From Adineta steineri (taxonomy: Eukaryota > Rotifera > Eurotatoria > Adinetida > Adinetidae), in NCBI GenBank assembly GCA_905250115.1, contig CAJNOI010000093.1, positions 303,089-367,088 of the forward strand: a DNA stretch of 64,000 nucleotides, given 5' to 3'. The notes beneath the pieces were generated by a model that ran no database searches, was not told the DNA's origin, and was given only the letters and a program-made list of their open reading frames with translations. Shown here one piece after another: positions 34,174-45,995 of the stretch (positions within the stretch are counted from its first letter, which is position 1; the number at the start of each line of letters is the position of its first letter). Position numbers and translations under genes: made by a program.

Positions 34174-36127
34174 AAAATTGTCTTGCACATTTGTATATCG
34201 TAGTAGTGTGTTTGATTCTTTTCTTTCTTGTCAGATTATTCTTGTCATGTGAAAAAATGTTTTTAAAAAATAAAGGGTTGTCAAAATAACAATAAAAATA
34301 CATAATATTATTGAAAACCTAATGAAATTATGTTGAGACAATATTCTGTAAATAAATAGTACACTTAAATAATTGAATATTATTTTGGTAGTGATGGATT
34401 GGTTTTTTCTATTATAAAAAAGCTTGTTCGTTATGATCATCAACATTGTTTATGATTTTCTTCTTGAATAAAATCAGAGCTAGGTAAAATATTCGCACTC
34501 GTAGGTTAGTACTCAGACTCAGACTCATAGTCGAAGAGTGAGTACTCGTACCCGTACTCGGATATACCTAGTTGTCAATGACAAGAGTATTGCAAATTAT
34601 ATTTTGATACATACTTCAATGATTAGCTGATTATAAAAAAGACAATTTTTTCAAAAAAATGTTTCATGTACGAGACTAAAGTCTGTTGGGTTGATTATTC
34701 GGTCAAACAAATTTTAAAGTTATTTAAGAAATCAAAGTAGTCGAATAAAAATGCTCAATATATTTTTGACTATTCAATAACAGCTAGCTAATATTTTATT
34801 GTCATACTGGAATTCTTCAGTTAAATTTTTTACAAATTTAACGAAATGAAAAAAGAGATTTATAATTAAACAAATTCAATGATATTTGTAGATGAATTTA
34901 GAAGATCTTTTGAATTTATATTTATGTCTTAATGAACATTCGTTTTGTGAACTTTTAATGAAAGATATACGAATATCTTTATTTCTCTTACATTCATCGG
35001 AACCACTAAGGTTGCATACAATAAGATGTAACTATAACATCTTCATAAATTCATTTATATAAAGGACACAAAAGATCACTCGATAGAAAATTTTTATCAC
35101 TTAACTCTATGATTTATTTCTTTCTTTGTATTTAAATTCGACATATATATATATATATGTATTGTGTCTTTCCCTGACGAAGGAACGATTAATACGAGCA
35201 TATATATCCAATTCTACGAAAGATTTTCTCTTAGTAAAACAGATATTTATTATATTGGTTATCCATATTTAACCATTTGTTTACTGCAACTGTTTAAATC
35301 AACCATTTTGATTTCCAGTCGAATATGAATAAGTTATTTAAAATGAGGTTCCTCTATCTTTGCTTTCCAGTATATTTTAAACTGATGATTTCCTATCTTC
35401 TTTTAAACTAAAAGATTGCGTAGTTCGTTTTAGTATTAGAAGCGAATTTTGTATTTTTATAATAAAAGATTTTAAGACTACATAGATAATTAATGTATCA
35501 TTTATTGATAGATCATTTGATGCAGAAATTCTGACACTATTGAAAAGAAATATACAGTAAAAATAAATCTGAATAATAAAAGTTTTATCGAATACTTCTA
35601 AAAAAAATCGACACTTATCATTTACTTATTTCTTGTTGTCGTAAAATAGTTGAAACAGTTGTAAATAAAATGAATGATATCTTCAAGTAATCATTATTAA
35701 AAACTTATCGTCTTTGCAATCGTATTCTCTTCCTATCGTTATCAAAATATATCGTTATTAACTGATTCTATTCTATCGATATTGTGATCGTTTTTTTTGT
35801 ATTGTTTTTATGTATAATATCATGTCGCACACCATCTCAGCATAATCTGACTGACTTCTTTTAAAATATGTTTATCATGTTTAGAAATAGATATAGCAAT
35901 AATAACTTCAAACTGAAGTAAAGCCAAAAGAATCAAAACCAATGGCATGATTGTAGTGATCATTGTTTCATCTCTGTTTTATTTTTTAGATTAGTTTACA
36001 GTTTTTATAAAATTAGTGTTCAAACACATATTCGTAATTTGTTCAAAGAGTATACTATACCTGAAACTAGTAAGATATCTACTAGTTTCTTTTATTTGAA
36101 ATTGATTAATGTTTATATATATATTAG
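34174..36127. other. Intergenic region
   Basis: AT-rich. A tract of ACTCAG/GTACTC-type units lies at 34496-34570. A 31-bp block at 34586-34616 recurs exactly at 39160-39190. A (TA)n run lies near 35144-35158. The stretch 35990-36075 could be an upstream exon of the zinc-finger gene but I cannot confirm it. Confidence 0.45.
34496..34570. repeat. Degenerate hexamer tract
   Basis: Reads approximately as repeated actcag, actcat, agtact, cgtacc and cgtact units, partly palindromic. Similar in style to the tracts at 27716-27915. Confidence 0.4.
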
Positions 36128-37053
36128 ATCAAGGTGAATATCAATGTTTGATTTGTCCTCAATCATTCGGAAGGAACAGATACAATTGGTTGATTCATCT
36201 TCAAATATCACATAAAGATACATACGAAAAAGTGTTGAAAGAATTGCATTGGGAAAAAAACGAAATAACTGAAGGTCTTCGAAAAGTTGCAACTGATGAT
36301 AATAATGAAGTAAGATTTCGAACTTTATCTTAAAATAATAAAAAACCAATATCATATTATATTGAAAAATAAATAAAAGAGATTACATCAAGTTTTTTCA
36401 TGATATATATACAACTGAGATATAATCAAAATCTTACATAAAAAATATTATTTCTTAGAAATAATATTATCCTGAATCTTTTTTTCAGGATAACTTTATT
36501 AACTATCACATAAATTTTAAATTTGTGGAGGAAACAGATGAAAATGAAATGCAATATGCTGAAGATGATGTAACTAAGGTAAAATAAATTATAATTATAG
36601 AATTCATGTTATAACAAAAGGGGAGCAAAATAAATCATCAGTCAAGTTGATTTATTAGCAGTCAGGTCAGTCGACCATTGTTATGCTAAGCTGTCGTATA
36701 TTTTTTTTTATGACAAAAGCATCATTGACGGCTATTTATATGAGATATATATACATAAGTCAGATATTTTTCTAATGACCACTCATTTCTTTCGTTGCAT
36801 ATTGACCTATCAAATTTATTAAACTGATTATTCTAAAAAAAATAATGGTTGAAAAAGAGATAAATCTGGAACAAGTACTTTTACTTTTATTTTAGATCGG
36901 GTATGTTTCTAAAATTTTTTCATTTAGGAAAAAGAAAAAAATGCAATAAAAATGGTCCAAGTAACTCAGGATTATGCAAATGGCAAAATAAACGTTGACG
37001 AATATTTATCAAAAATACAACAAATTCTTCAACAGCAATCGTCATCAACATAA
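36128..37053 (+). CDS. Small zinc-finger protein, 5' end unresolved
   Basis: Three exons are clear: 36128-36309, 36489-36578 and 36928-37053, with consistent phases. The first carries a C2H2-like finger (CLICPQSFGRNRYNWLIHL followed by QISH; C-x2-C-x13-H-x4-H, slightly off the canonical spacing). The rest is acidic, then helical and Gln-rich at the C-terminus (KIQQILQQQSSST). The first exon begins in phase 1, so at least one upstream exon with the ATG is needed. An open stretch at 35990-36075 ending in a gtaaga donor has the right phase but contains no Met. Probably a nucleic-acid-binding protein; the family is unknown. Confidence 0.5.
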
Positions 37054-39986
37054 TTTTGCATGTTTTTTTATAATGTACGAATTTGATTATTTAATCATGT
37101 TTGTAGCAGTTCTCTACACCATTCGTGCATTGTTTGAACGATTAGCTGCTTTACCTTTCAATATTTTTTTGTATTTTGATTGGGACAAAAGAAGAAAATA
37201 TATTTTTCAGCTCGTATTATAATGAAGTGTATCATTTTCGAGATAATTTGAAGTTTCTTTCTACATGTATAGTCACTGAAAAACATACGAGTTAATTTGA
37301 GTTCTACTCACATATGACAGTTCGATCAACACAAAAAGCCATGAAATTAATTTTCTTACTATATCATTGAAAAGACAGTTTGATTTTTGCTAAAAATCAT
37401 TCCATATACTTATAATTTTGAAACTATGACGTTCGTGATACTAGCACTAAAAAGATTGTATAGCTCAACGAATAATTAAAACAAGACTGCCCCATTATCA
37501 CACGAAATCTTCAGTATGATCTTATTTTATCATCAATATTTCAATATTATAAGATTTTAAAGTAACAATGAGCGGAAATCAAGCCTAATAAATATATTGA
37601 TCTATTTTCTTCTGAAGTCCTCTAATGCTTTGATACTTTTGAGATCAAGTTTTACATTTAACCGTTTAGGATGATGAATGATTTTATCAGCTGAATTACA
37701 TATAAGAGTGCATGATAAACACATTTAATTGAATTCGAACATGAAATATTTACATTGTTAAGATTGAACGAATTTTTATTTATGAAAATCATAGTTCTTA
37801 CAGTAAAAGTGCCGGTTACCTATAGTCTTTTGCCAAATTTCTAATGAAATAATATTTTTGATTATATAACGCGCTTTCAGTAAAAAAAGAGGCCCAATTA
37901 CTTTTGTATTAATACTATTCCAGAATTTATTATAAATTTATAATATCTTAAAAATAATTTTCAAAAAACTTTAAAAGATAGAAAAGCAAATGCATTGATA
38001 CATTAATAATGATGGAGGTTCCTGTGATCTCACTGTTCATTCACATTCTCACCCATTTCTTCAAATTTATTGAAGTTGTAGATGAATGAGTTGTGATATT
38101 TCATTCATTTCTCATCGAAACCAAACGCTCTTAAGATTGTATGTTTCCTCGTGATAGCAAAGCTTTTAGATGCCGTAAGCTGTTGCATTATTCTTGGTAA
38201 ACGAATACATAAATGCATTACATAATTAAATAGAACTGAATAATATATGCAAAAGAATCTTGTTTGACAGAATAAAACTGTAATTATCAATTGATACTTT
38301 TCATTAGTTCTGATAAAATACACAATATATCAATATTTTTATTTCCATTGTTGAATGTCTATTTCTAACGTCTCCTCTACTAAATATATAATTATATAAC
38401 GGTAGAACTGTTGTCAATAGTTTTGGTAATGCCAATTACGTATTTTAGTTAAATCATGCTCTAAAAAATGTATCTCAAAAATAACTAGAGTAATTAAACA
38501 GAACATACTCAACGACGATTTTTCTCAATCTTAGTTATAGTTTTTTTAATCAAAAGACTTCATATTTCCGGTCATGTTGTAGCACAAATGAGACAAGTAT
38601 ATATAACGAAAGAGGGAGAGGGAAAGACTTACAAAAAAGAAAAACAACGATGTAAAGGCAAAGCATTACCGCAAGTATTATATTATTAATGTTAAATTAC
38701 ATTGTAAAATAGTTTATATCTCTCTATTTCTATCTTGACTTTTATTTTAAATAAGATGTTAATATATATTAAGTGTTTTTTTAATAGAAATTAATTTTAC
38801 TTTGTAGAATTTATGGATCACATTGAAGAATACAATATATTGTTCTCGTCTTTTTTTGCAGCAAGCACCACATTCTATACGTTTCGTAGACAATCTTAAT
38901 AGTTAAATACAACGTGTCTATACGTTGAACTCGAATTTATAGACTTCGATATTTTTTAGATTTGAATCTCAACAAATCTATGATTAGTCAAAGAGTCTTT
39001 CGTCAAGTTCAATAATAGTTTTCATTCTTTAACATGCTGTCGACGACGAATATTAAAATCGAATATATTTCATCGTTAAGTAAGTCATTCTTTTTTTTAG
39101 ATTTGTACTATTCTTATCTGAATGAACTGGATACGATACACTTAGTTACCAACAACAAAAGTATTGCAAATTATATTTTGATACATACTTTTATGAATAG
39201 CCGATCATTAAAAAAGCATCACTATTTTTGAATATTTTGATTCAAGTATGAAAATATGATTCACAACAATTTTATTGTTAATAATAATAGATAAAAGCGA
39301 TAAAATATTACTTTTTGGACAATAAATTATTCTAATTAAAAGATACAGAAATATGTAAAACGTTCGTTGAATATCTTCAATCTTATTTTCTTATTCTAAT
39401 TATAGTTCAAACAATTTTTTCATTTCAAATACAAAAGAATTTATTATTTTCTTCAAAAAATAATTTTGCAGACATAAAATAATTTTCTCATTAGAAAAAA
39501 ACTATAATATACTGGAGTGCATCCTCAAAGTATGCATAGTTCACAAAAGGTAACTGCGTATTTATATAGACTAGTAGTGCAGAACAAAACTGCTAAGCAT
39601 ACGTCTATTACACATTACTTTGACTCATTTATTTGACCTATTCGTTCTAATCGAACGATATGCAATAATATTTACATCATCATGATACGATTCTTTTGCT
39701 ATTCTATATAATGCAATAGAAAAAAAAGGAAATAGACACCATATTATAGAACGAAAACGATTTTACTCGAAAATATCGATTCATACGTTATAACGTACAA
39801 GTTGGTATTTGTATTTTTTTTCTATAAACAAGAAATAATTCAAAATCGTTTATAAGTAAGTATTCATAATATTGATATATTCTTTAGCTAATAAAATACA
39901 CATAATTAATTCCAAAATTTAGAAATATTTAGAATAACTATTTTACATTTATTCATATTATCAAATAATTATAAATAAAAACAAAA
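37054..39986. other. Intergenic region containing a receptor-flank relic
   Basis: No acceptable coding frame. It contains the duplicated receptor-gene flanks described separately (38060-39260). The remainder is AT-rich with nothing recognised. Confidence 0.45.
38060..39260 (+). repeat. Relic of a 7TM receptor locus: flanks without the gene
   Basis: Bases about 38060-38765 align with the region upstream of the receptor at 61305 (about 60745-61310), including the position of its ATG (38756). Shared blocks include gatatttcattcat and tattattaatgtta. An insertion of about 115 bp sits near 38310-38425. Bases 39140-39260 align with the 3' flank of the other receptor (34565-34690), with 31 identical bases. 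The coding region itself is missing. Confidence 0.65.
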
Positions 39987-41154
39987 ATGACTCACAATGA
40001 TATTGGACATGTGTGTAAGTAAAATAAAATAAAATATAATCGATTAATTTAACATTGTTCTATTAGATAATCTTGATAAAACACAAACAGAAACTCTTAA
40101 AACTTGTTGGATAACATTATTAGAGAGGATTAGTAAAGAATCATCAATATCTATAGATGAAATTGTTGGGTCATCTCAAGGAGATGTATTATTTCGTTCA
40201 ATTGGTTATGATAATCCAGATGTTCTTATGCTTCGATGGCTTCGTGCAAGAAAGTGGGATGTTAACGCTGCTGTTCAACAACTAATTGATACTCTTAATT
40301 GGAGATATGAACGAGGTGTTGATAAATTATTGGCTAAAGGTGAAAATGAACTTCTTATAGAAGAAGTAATGAGTGGCAAAGCTTATTTTATGGGTTATGA
40401 TAAAATGGGTCGTCCAGTAAATTATATTCATGTTAAAGATCATATTAAAGATCAATTTCCTATTGAGGCAACCGAAAAATTAGGTATTTTATCAGTAGAA
40501 ACTGGTCGAAAATTACTTAATGGGTCTATTGAAACTGGCACAGTTATTCTTGATATGAATGGTTTTGGTATGAATAACATGGATTATCAATTAGTCAAAT
40601 TTTTTATTAATTTACTTGAAAGTTATTATCCAGAATCACTTGGTCTTGCACTTGTTATTCATCCTCCATTAATATTTTATAGTTGTTGGGCTATTATTAA
40701 ACATTGGGTTGATCCAGTTATTCAAAATAAAATACATTTTCTTAAACATGAAGAAGAATTATTTGAATTTATTGATCCATCTAATTTACCTAAACGATTA
40801 CATGGTACACATCCTGATTATAAATATATTCCACCAACAACTGAAGATAACAATATGTTAGCTGCTTTTCGTGCTGATAAACAAGGTAGAAAAATTGTTC
40901 GAGCAGCTCATCGAAAAGCTGCTCGACATTATCTTAATGTGACATTAAAATGGGCACATGGTGATGAAAGTGAAACTTTATTAGAAGAAAGAAAACAAGC
41001 AACTAAACAATTGAGAGATACTTTTGAAGAATTTGTTCCATATATTCATACTCGTACACATTATCATCGCATGGGATTAATTAATGAACCAATTTTTGAT
41101 ACTGCTTATGAAAAACTTCGTCATAGAAATGAAATGAAAATTGTACAATTTTAA
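39987..41154 (+). CDS. CRAL-TRIO (Sec14-like) lipid-transfer protein
   Basis: Two exons, 39987-40014 and 40067-41154, give 371 residues. The N-terminal helical CRAL_TRIO_N part has MLRWLRARKWDVNAA (about residue 64 on). The lipid-binding fold follows: MGRPVNYIHVKDH, ETGTVILDMNGFGMNN, LLESYYPESLGLALVI, and FIDPSNLPKRLHGTH near its end. Such proteins bind or exchange phosphatidylinositol and other lipids on cytosolic membranes. A further ~100 residues (AFRADKQGRKIVRAAHRKAA and YIHTRTHYHRMGLINEPIFD) form a C-terminal extension. I associate it with fungal Sec14-like proteins rather than animal ones, so foreign origin is possible but unproven. The main exon is long and uninterrupted. Confidence 0.85.
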
Positions 41155-41934
41155 ATGTAATATTTATTTCTACGAAATTGACGCTTATATTTAAAAATCG
41201 TTTTCGTATAAACAAATCTCTTCTCCACGATGAGAGTTAAAGATTATCTATTTAGAGTATCAAACTAAGAATTTACATAAATTTAATGAATTTTAACAAT
41301 TCTTTTATTTTTCCATACATATGAAGAACAATGATTGATCGTATTGTTCTTCGAACTGTTTCATTCCAGTAGAAAATTTGTTGTTTCCCTAGATAATCTT
41401 GATACTAGTATTTTGTACAATTGTACAATTTTGTGTTTATGTAGATAATGATTAAATGTAGCAAAAAATCAAATAGAAAGGTTTAAAAAAAAAAGCTACA
41501 AATGACTTTCTCGTAATAAACCATACTGATCTATACTCTCAATCAATATGAATTTATGATTCATAGTTGTAATTTATAACTTTGACTATTGTGCAAACAA
41601 ATGTCATTTTCCCAAGTAACGATATAAATGACATGTTGGTAGATACCAACTAATTTACGTTTTTTCTATGATGATTCATTGTATATTTGTGTTCGTTTCT
41701 TCCGCTTTCATTACTCATCCATACCAACACCAAAATTTGGTTCTGCTCGTTTATTTCTGAGTAATTACGTGTAAATTTTCCTTTTTTCTCTATGCATGAC
41801 TTGTTTATACAGTATATATAAAACATATACTATAAGACAGTATATCGTCTAGTTTTTTGTCCTTTTCATTGCATTTTCTCTTTTGATTTTGTTATTTTTC
41901 TAACGTATAATAATTCTATTCATACGACAATATT
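41155..41934. other. Intergenic region
   Basis: AT-rich spacer between two plus-strand genes. It contains a short gtacaattgtac palindrome near 41416. No coding frame. Confidence 0.45.
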
Positions 41935-42939
41935 ATGAGTGTACGCGTTGTAACATATAACTTATTGGTACCAAAGTTTGCTGAAAAGCCAGGATATTAT
42001 ATGAAGTCTCGACGGAAATTTCTAAGAATTGAATATCGCTGGCCATTAATTCAATCTCAGTTAAAACAAGAGATTCAATATCATCAGAATACTATTTTCT
42101 GTTTACAAGAAGTTAGTCGTACTCTATTACCGACATTGAAAGCATTTTTTCATCAAATGAATTATATAATGATTGAAAGTTTGTTCGGTGAACGGTACAA
42201 TGACAATATGGGAGTAGCTATTGCCGTACCTGTTACAATGCCGTTATTTTATAAAAATTCTATCGCAGTTGGAGATCATATACGTTCAATTATTCCGTCA
42301 TTTAAGAAAGATTTATTCAGTTTATCTACATGGCAGAATGCTCTAATGTATTCAGTTATAGATCAATCTAAACCATCGTCTAATAGTCTTTGGGAATCAG
42401 TTATGTCGTTAAATAATGCGCTCGTTTGTGTAGGAGTTCATATTCATGGAAGACCTTTATTTATCGGTACATACCATATGCCTTGTCTCTTCCAGATACC
42501 TGAAATTATGGTAATGCATTCTTCAGCAGTAAAAGATCTTATGTTTCAATTAGCTGCAGGTAATCCGTTAATTCTCGCAGGTGATTTCAATCTTCAACCT
42601 CATGATATCTCTTATCGAGCGATAACGGAAAGAGGTTACGCTCGGCATATTAAATTGCCACCAGTTGGTAATTATACGAAAAATTATCCATTTAACACTC
42701 GACAATTGTTAAGAAGTGCCTATCACGAGAAAAATGGCACTGAACCAAACTACACGAATTTTTCTACTACTCGAAAGACAAAGAATTTTTGTGCGACACT
42801 TGACTACATTTTTTTCTCTGGTAATCTCATTGTCAATGATGTATTACAATTACCAAATTATCCAACTGGTGAATCGTATCCTGACAGAACACATCCATCA
42901 GATCATCTAATGCTCGCAGCATCATTTCAATTGTTTTGA
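41935..42939 (+). CDS. Endonuclease/exonuclease/phosphatase (EEP) superfamily hydrolase
   Basis: A single exon of 334 residues. The superfamily's catalytic signatures appear in order: TYNLL (7-11), LQEV with the metal-binding Glu (57-60), GTYHMPC (178-184), LAGDFNLQP (214-222), LDYIFF (289-294) and a terminal PSDHL (321-325). This is the Mg2+-dependent fold shared by CCR4/Angel deadenylases, 2'-phosphodiesterases, sphingomyelinases and AP endonucleases. No LRR domain, signal peptide or TM helix is present. The spacing fits the CCR4/nocturnin-like side best, so an RNA or cyclic-nucleotide-type substrate is likely, but this is inference. It lacks introns, unlike most neighbours. Confidence 0.85.
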   Translation: MSVRVVTYNLLVPKFAEKPGYYMKSRRKFLRIEYRWPLIQSQLKQEIQYHQNTIFCLQEVSRTLLPTLKAFFHQMNYIMIESLFGERYNDNMGVAIAVPVTMPLFYKNSIAVGDHIRSIIPSFKKDLFSLSTWQNALMYSVIDQSKPSSNSLWESVMSLNNALVCVGVHIHGRPLFIGTYHMPCLFQIPEIMVMHSSAVKDLMFQLAAGNPLILAGDFNLQPHDISYRAITERGYARHIKLPPVGNYTKNYPFNTRQLLRSAYHEKNGTEPNYTNFSTTRKTKNFCATLDYIFFSGNLIVNDVLQLPNYPTGESYPDRTHPSDHLMLAASFQLF

Positions 42940-43679
42940 ATAGTCATTGATATATTAAATGATTAAAAAGAATAAATTGTTGCATTGATTTCGTTTGAAA
43001 ACCATTTATCATAAACTAAGCATACAGTAGCTATTAGCCTTATGGAATGAGTTTTAATGACTATACCTTTTACTAGGAAATTTGATATATTCTGTAGTTC
43101 TTAATAATATGGAATATATCTCGCTTATGGTTCGATAAAGCAAAAAACGTTTTTTAATAAAAAGTTTCTCATGTAATTTTCTAAAATACATAGATATTTT
43201 TATTATCTTAAATAATCTTGAGGGCATGAATCTGTATATAGATTCTTGCTATTGTAGTAACCTTCCACATCCACAATCAAACTCTCTAAAATATTAGTTT
43301 TAATATTGATGAATTATCTTATTCTTAGTAGAATTGTCGTGATAAATCAGAACAAATGATCAGATCTGGTCTATGATAAAATAAATATAAATTATTAAAA
43401 AGCATTAGATATATTGGTAAAATTCAATGAAAACTATATTTTGAAATTACTTTTTAAAAGAATTTATTTTTGATTATAGTTTAAAAGTTTAACTGACAAA
43501 TATTGAAGTAAAGTGAATAAAAGCAGTGCGAACAAAAAAGAGAAAAATTATAATTATGATAATAATATAGTAACTTATTAGTCATAAAGTGAGTAAATAT
43601 GATCAAATAATAACATAAAACTTGCAAGATTATGAGTAGTTAACATATTCATGTGTGACACGTTAGAAGAATAGAAAGT
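42940..43679. other. Intergenic region (convergent)
   Basis: AT-rich 3' flanks of two convergent genes. Nothing else seen. Confidence 0.5.
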
Positions 43680-44660
43680 TTATTTAGGAACGATTTTCGA
43701 CGGTCCATATGCGGTCTTAGCATTTACTGGTGACTTTTTAGGTGGGATGGGCCGCTTTGGATAGGGCATAGTTGAATCAGTAGTAGTATTTGTTTGATTT
43801 GTATTTGCTGTAAGTATCCGTTGATTACCATTTTGTTTTTCTGGCTTGGGTAAAATAAAGAAAAGAACTATTCCAAATATTCCCAATACCACTCCTTGAG
43901 ATAGAATAGCATACGTTAAAGGTGAGAACGACAACTTCGTAACGAGTAAGCCAATAATGGCACCACCGCTAATTGCAATAAATATAATAGATAATACGAG
44001 GGTTTTCTTGCATTTTCCAAGATAAATAACTACAGCCAACATTGTTGTAAAGAAACCAATAAGAGCAATAGCTATACCTAATTGATCAAGAACACTTTTG
44101 GTTGTTTGCTGAAGAATAATCCATCCGAAACACCATGCAGTTGCATCGGATATATTGGTGCCAAATTGAGCTTTTTCCAAAGGTTTACAGTAAAAGCTTA
44201 CATTATTTGTTATGGGACTAATAGCACTCTTCCCGAAAATGAAGCAATCCGTTTTATATTCAGGGCAATCATCACCTGGTAAAAGTCTGTCACTTGATAA
44301 GAAACAGCCTTGAAACAGGAGCACAGCCGTAATAGAAAGTGTCATTCCTCCAAGTAAACAGCAAAACATACAAATATAAAAGATAGATTTTTGCTTTATG
44401 CGAACGAATCTCTCTTTTAGTGAAGTATGATAATCATCAGGATCCAAAGATTGATTTCCGATATTGCGTTGTCCAATACCTTGTCCATTGTAATCACTAT
44501 GCGCTTTACTCGGGTTAACACCAATGACTCGTTCAACAATAAATTCTTCACCTGCTTTTGAGTTAAAGAAGGTAACGAATACGCCAATAATGGCAACGAG
44601 CACAAGACCTATTGAAATACCATAATCGGCTACAGTATAAGTAAGATATGTCCATTCCAT
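43680..44660 (-). CDS. Orphan multi-pass membrane protein
   Basis: A single exon of 326 residues with about five hydrophobic helices: ISIGLVLVAIIGVFVTFF near residues 15-32, IFYICMFCCLLGGMTLSITA around 93-113, LGIAIALIGFFTTMLAVVIY around 193-213, then LVLSIIFIAISGGAIIGLLV and VVLGIFGIVLFFIL. Between TM2 and TM3 lies a Cys-rich loop (GCFLS, DDCPEYKTDCF, FYCKP, AWCFG) with NVS and NIS glycosylation sequons, so it is probably luminal or extracellular and disulfide-bonded. The tail is Pro/Lys-rich (KRPIPPKKSP). No family recognised. Base composition is less AT-biased than most neighbours. Confidence 0.65.
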   Translation of the reverse strand: MEWTYLTYTVADYGISIGLVLVAIIGVFVTFFNSKAGEEFIVERVIGVNPSKAHSDYNGQGIGQRNIGNQSLDPDDYHTSLKERFVRIKQKSIFYICMFCCLLGGMTLSITAVLLFQGCFLSSDRLLPGDDCPEYKTDCFIFGKSAISPITNNVSFYCKPLEKAQFGTNISDATAWCFGWIILQQTTKSVLDQLGIAIALIGFFTTMLAVVIYLGKCKKTLVLSIIFIAISGGAIIGLLVTKLSFSPLTYAILSQGVVLGIFGIVLFFILPKPEKQNGNQRILTANTNQTNTTTDSTMPYPKRPIPPKKSPVNAKTAYGPSKIVPK

Positions 44661-44996
44661 ATTGCTAGCTCAATGTCGTCGCTCTACAATGAAGTATGCG
44701 TTCGTGATAAAAAAAAGTAAGTGGTATGAGTTTACAAGAGCAGTAGCTTTTTTTCTATTACTAAGTAGACAATATTACGTCTGTCGCTAAAATGAAACTC
44801 ACCAGTCACGGCTGGAAATATTTTTTTCTCAAGCAAAATAGTTAAACACAGTGAAGAAAATATAACAGCCAATGAAATTTTAGAAGAATATATTTATATA
44901 AAGAAAAAAGAAAAAAAAATATAAAATAATGAACCTTAATCAAATTCTTCTCCTTTAGCTTTCTTACTTTAAACTATTGTAGTTTACTTTGTTTTT
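44661..44996. other. Intergenic region
   Basis: Upstream region of the minus-strand membrane protein, reaching to the repeat array. Non-coding. Confidence 0.5.
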
Positions 44997-45995
44997 GTGT
45001 ACTCAAAAAGTGAGTACACTTCTAGAATCGGTCAGTGTGTCCGGCCGTCCGTCCGTCCGTCCGTCCGTATACACGATAACGTTTGAAAGAATAGTCCGAT
45101 TGAGCTGAAATTTTGTACACAATTTAGTCTCATATAGATCTCGGTCGAGTTCGAAGATAAGCCTAATTGGCCGCGCCATTCCAGAGTTATTGAAAAAATA
45201 CTGATATTTCCCTATGATTTTTCTATATTTTTTTGGGGAAAAAAGTAATATAATGCCCTTCTCGTAAGCAACTTTTCTACCAGAGTTAAATAAAATTCCA
45301 CTTATTATACAGCATTCAATAGAGACTTTCAAAAGCTACAAGATGGCACTAAATTATAGGGGTAAACGGGTTGCACACAAGATTGTCCCTATATAACATA
45401 GTGGGTAAACTATAGAAAACTCATATATGTTGATAATGTGTCAGCGCGATATTTGTTTGTTTTTCATATTACTAATAACACTTTTTCTAGAGTAGATGGA
45501 ACTCATCAAGAGCTTGAAAGTGATGTAAAATAATAGGAGGTAGATATGCTGCATTCGATATGTCTTTAGTATCACACTTGTGAAAAACCATGAAAAAGCC
45601 ACATACCTTAATAGTGTGCCTGTGTGATATTCGTTTGTTCTCCGTAGAGTCAACGTTATTTTTATGTATTCGAAAAGTGAAGTTCACAATAGATTGATGT
45701 TGATCAATCTGTCTGAAAGAATTCATCCTTGAGCGCATTAAGGAACTACCCCTTAGTCCCTGCGCATACCTTCTTTTTAATGTACTGAAAAAGTGAGTAC
45801 ATTACTAGAATCGATCAGTATGTTCGGCCAGCCGTTTATACGATACCTTGCGAAAGGAGAGTCAGATATTGATGAAATTTCTACACAGTTTAGACTCATA
45901 AAGATCTCGGTCGAGTTCAAAGATAAGCCTAATTGGCTGGGCTATTCCCGAGTTGTTACAAAAATACTGATATTTTCCTATGACTTCCATATACA
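44997..45995. repeat. Tandem array of hairpin-headed repeat units
   Basis: Two clear copies (44997-45215 and 45778-45995) share gtgagtac, tagaatcg.tcagt, agatctcggtcgagttc.aagataagcctaattgg and the gttat..aaaatactgatatt block. A third, decayed copy lies in between (about 45655-45735). Subunits tgtcagcgcgatatttgtttgt (about 45438-45462) and cctgtgtgatattcgtttgtt (about 45620-45640) also match. Each clear copy begins with a short perfect hairpin. No coding capacity. Confidence 0.75.
45045..45068. repeat. (CCGT)6 microsatellite
   Basis: Six perfect CCGT units within the first repeat copy. The third copy has only a remnant (ggccagccgt), so the expansion is copy-specific. Confidence 0.95.
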
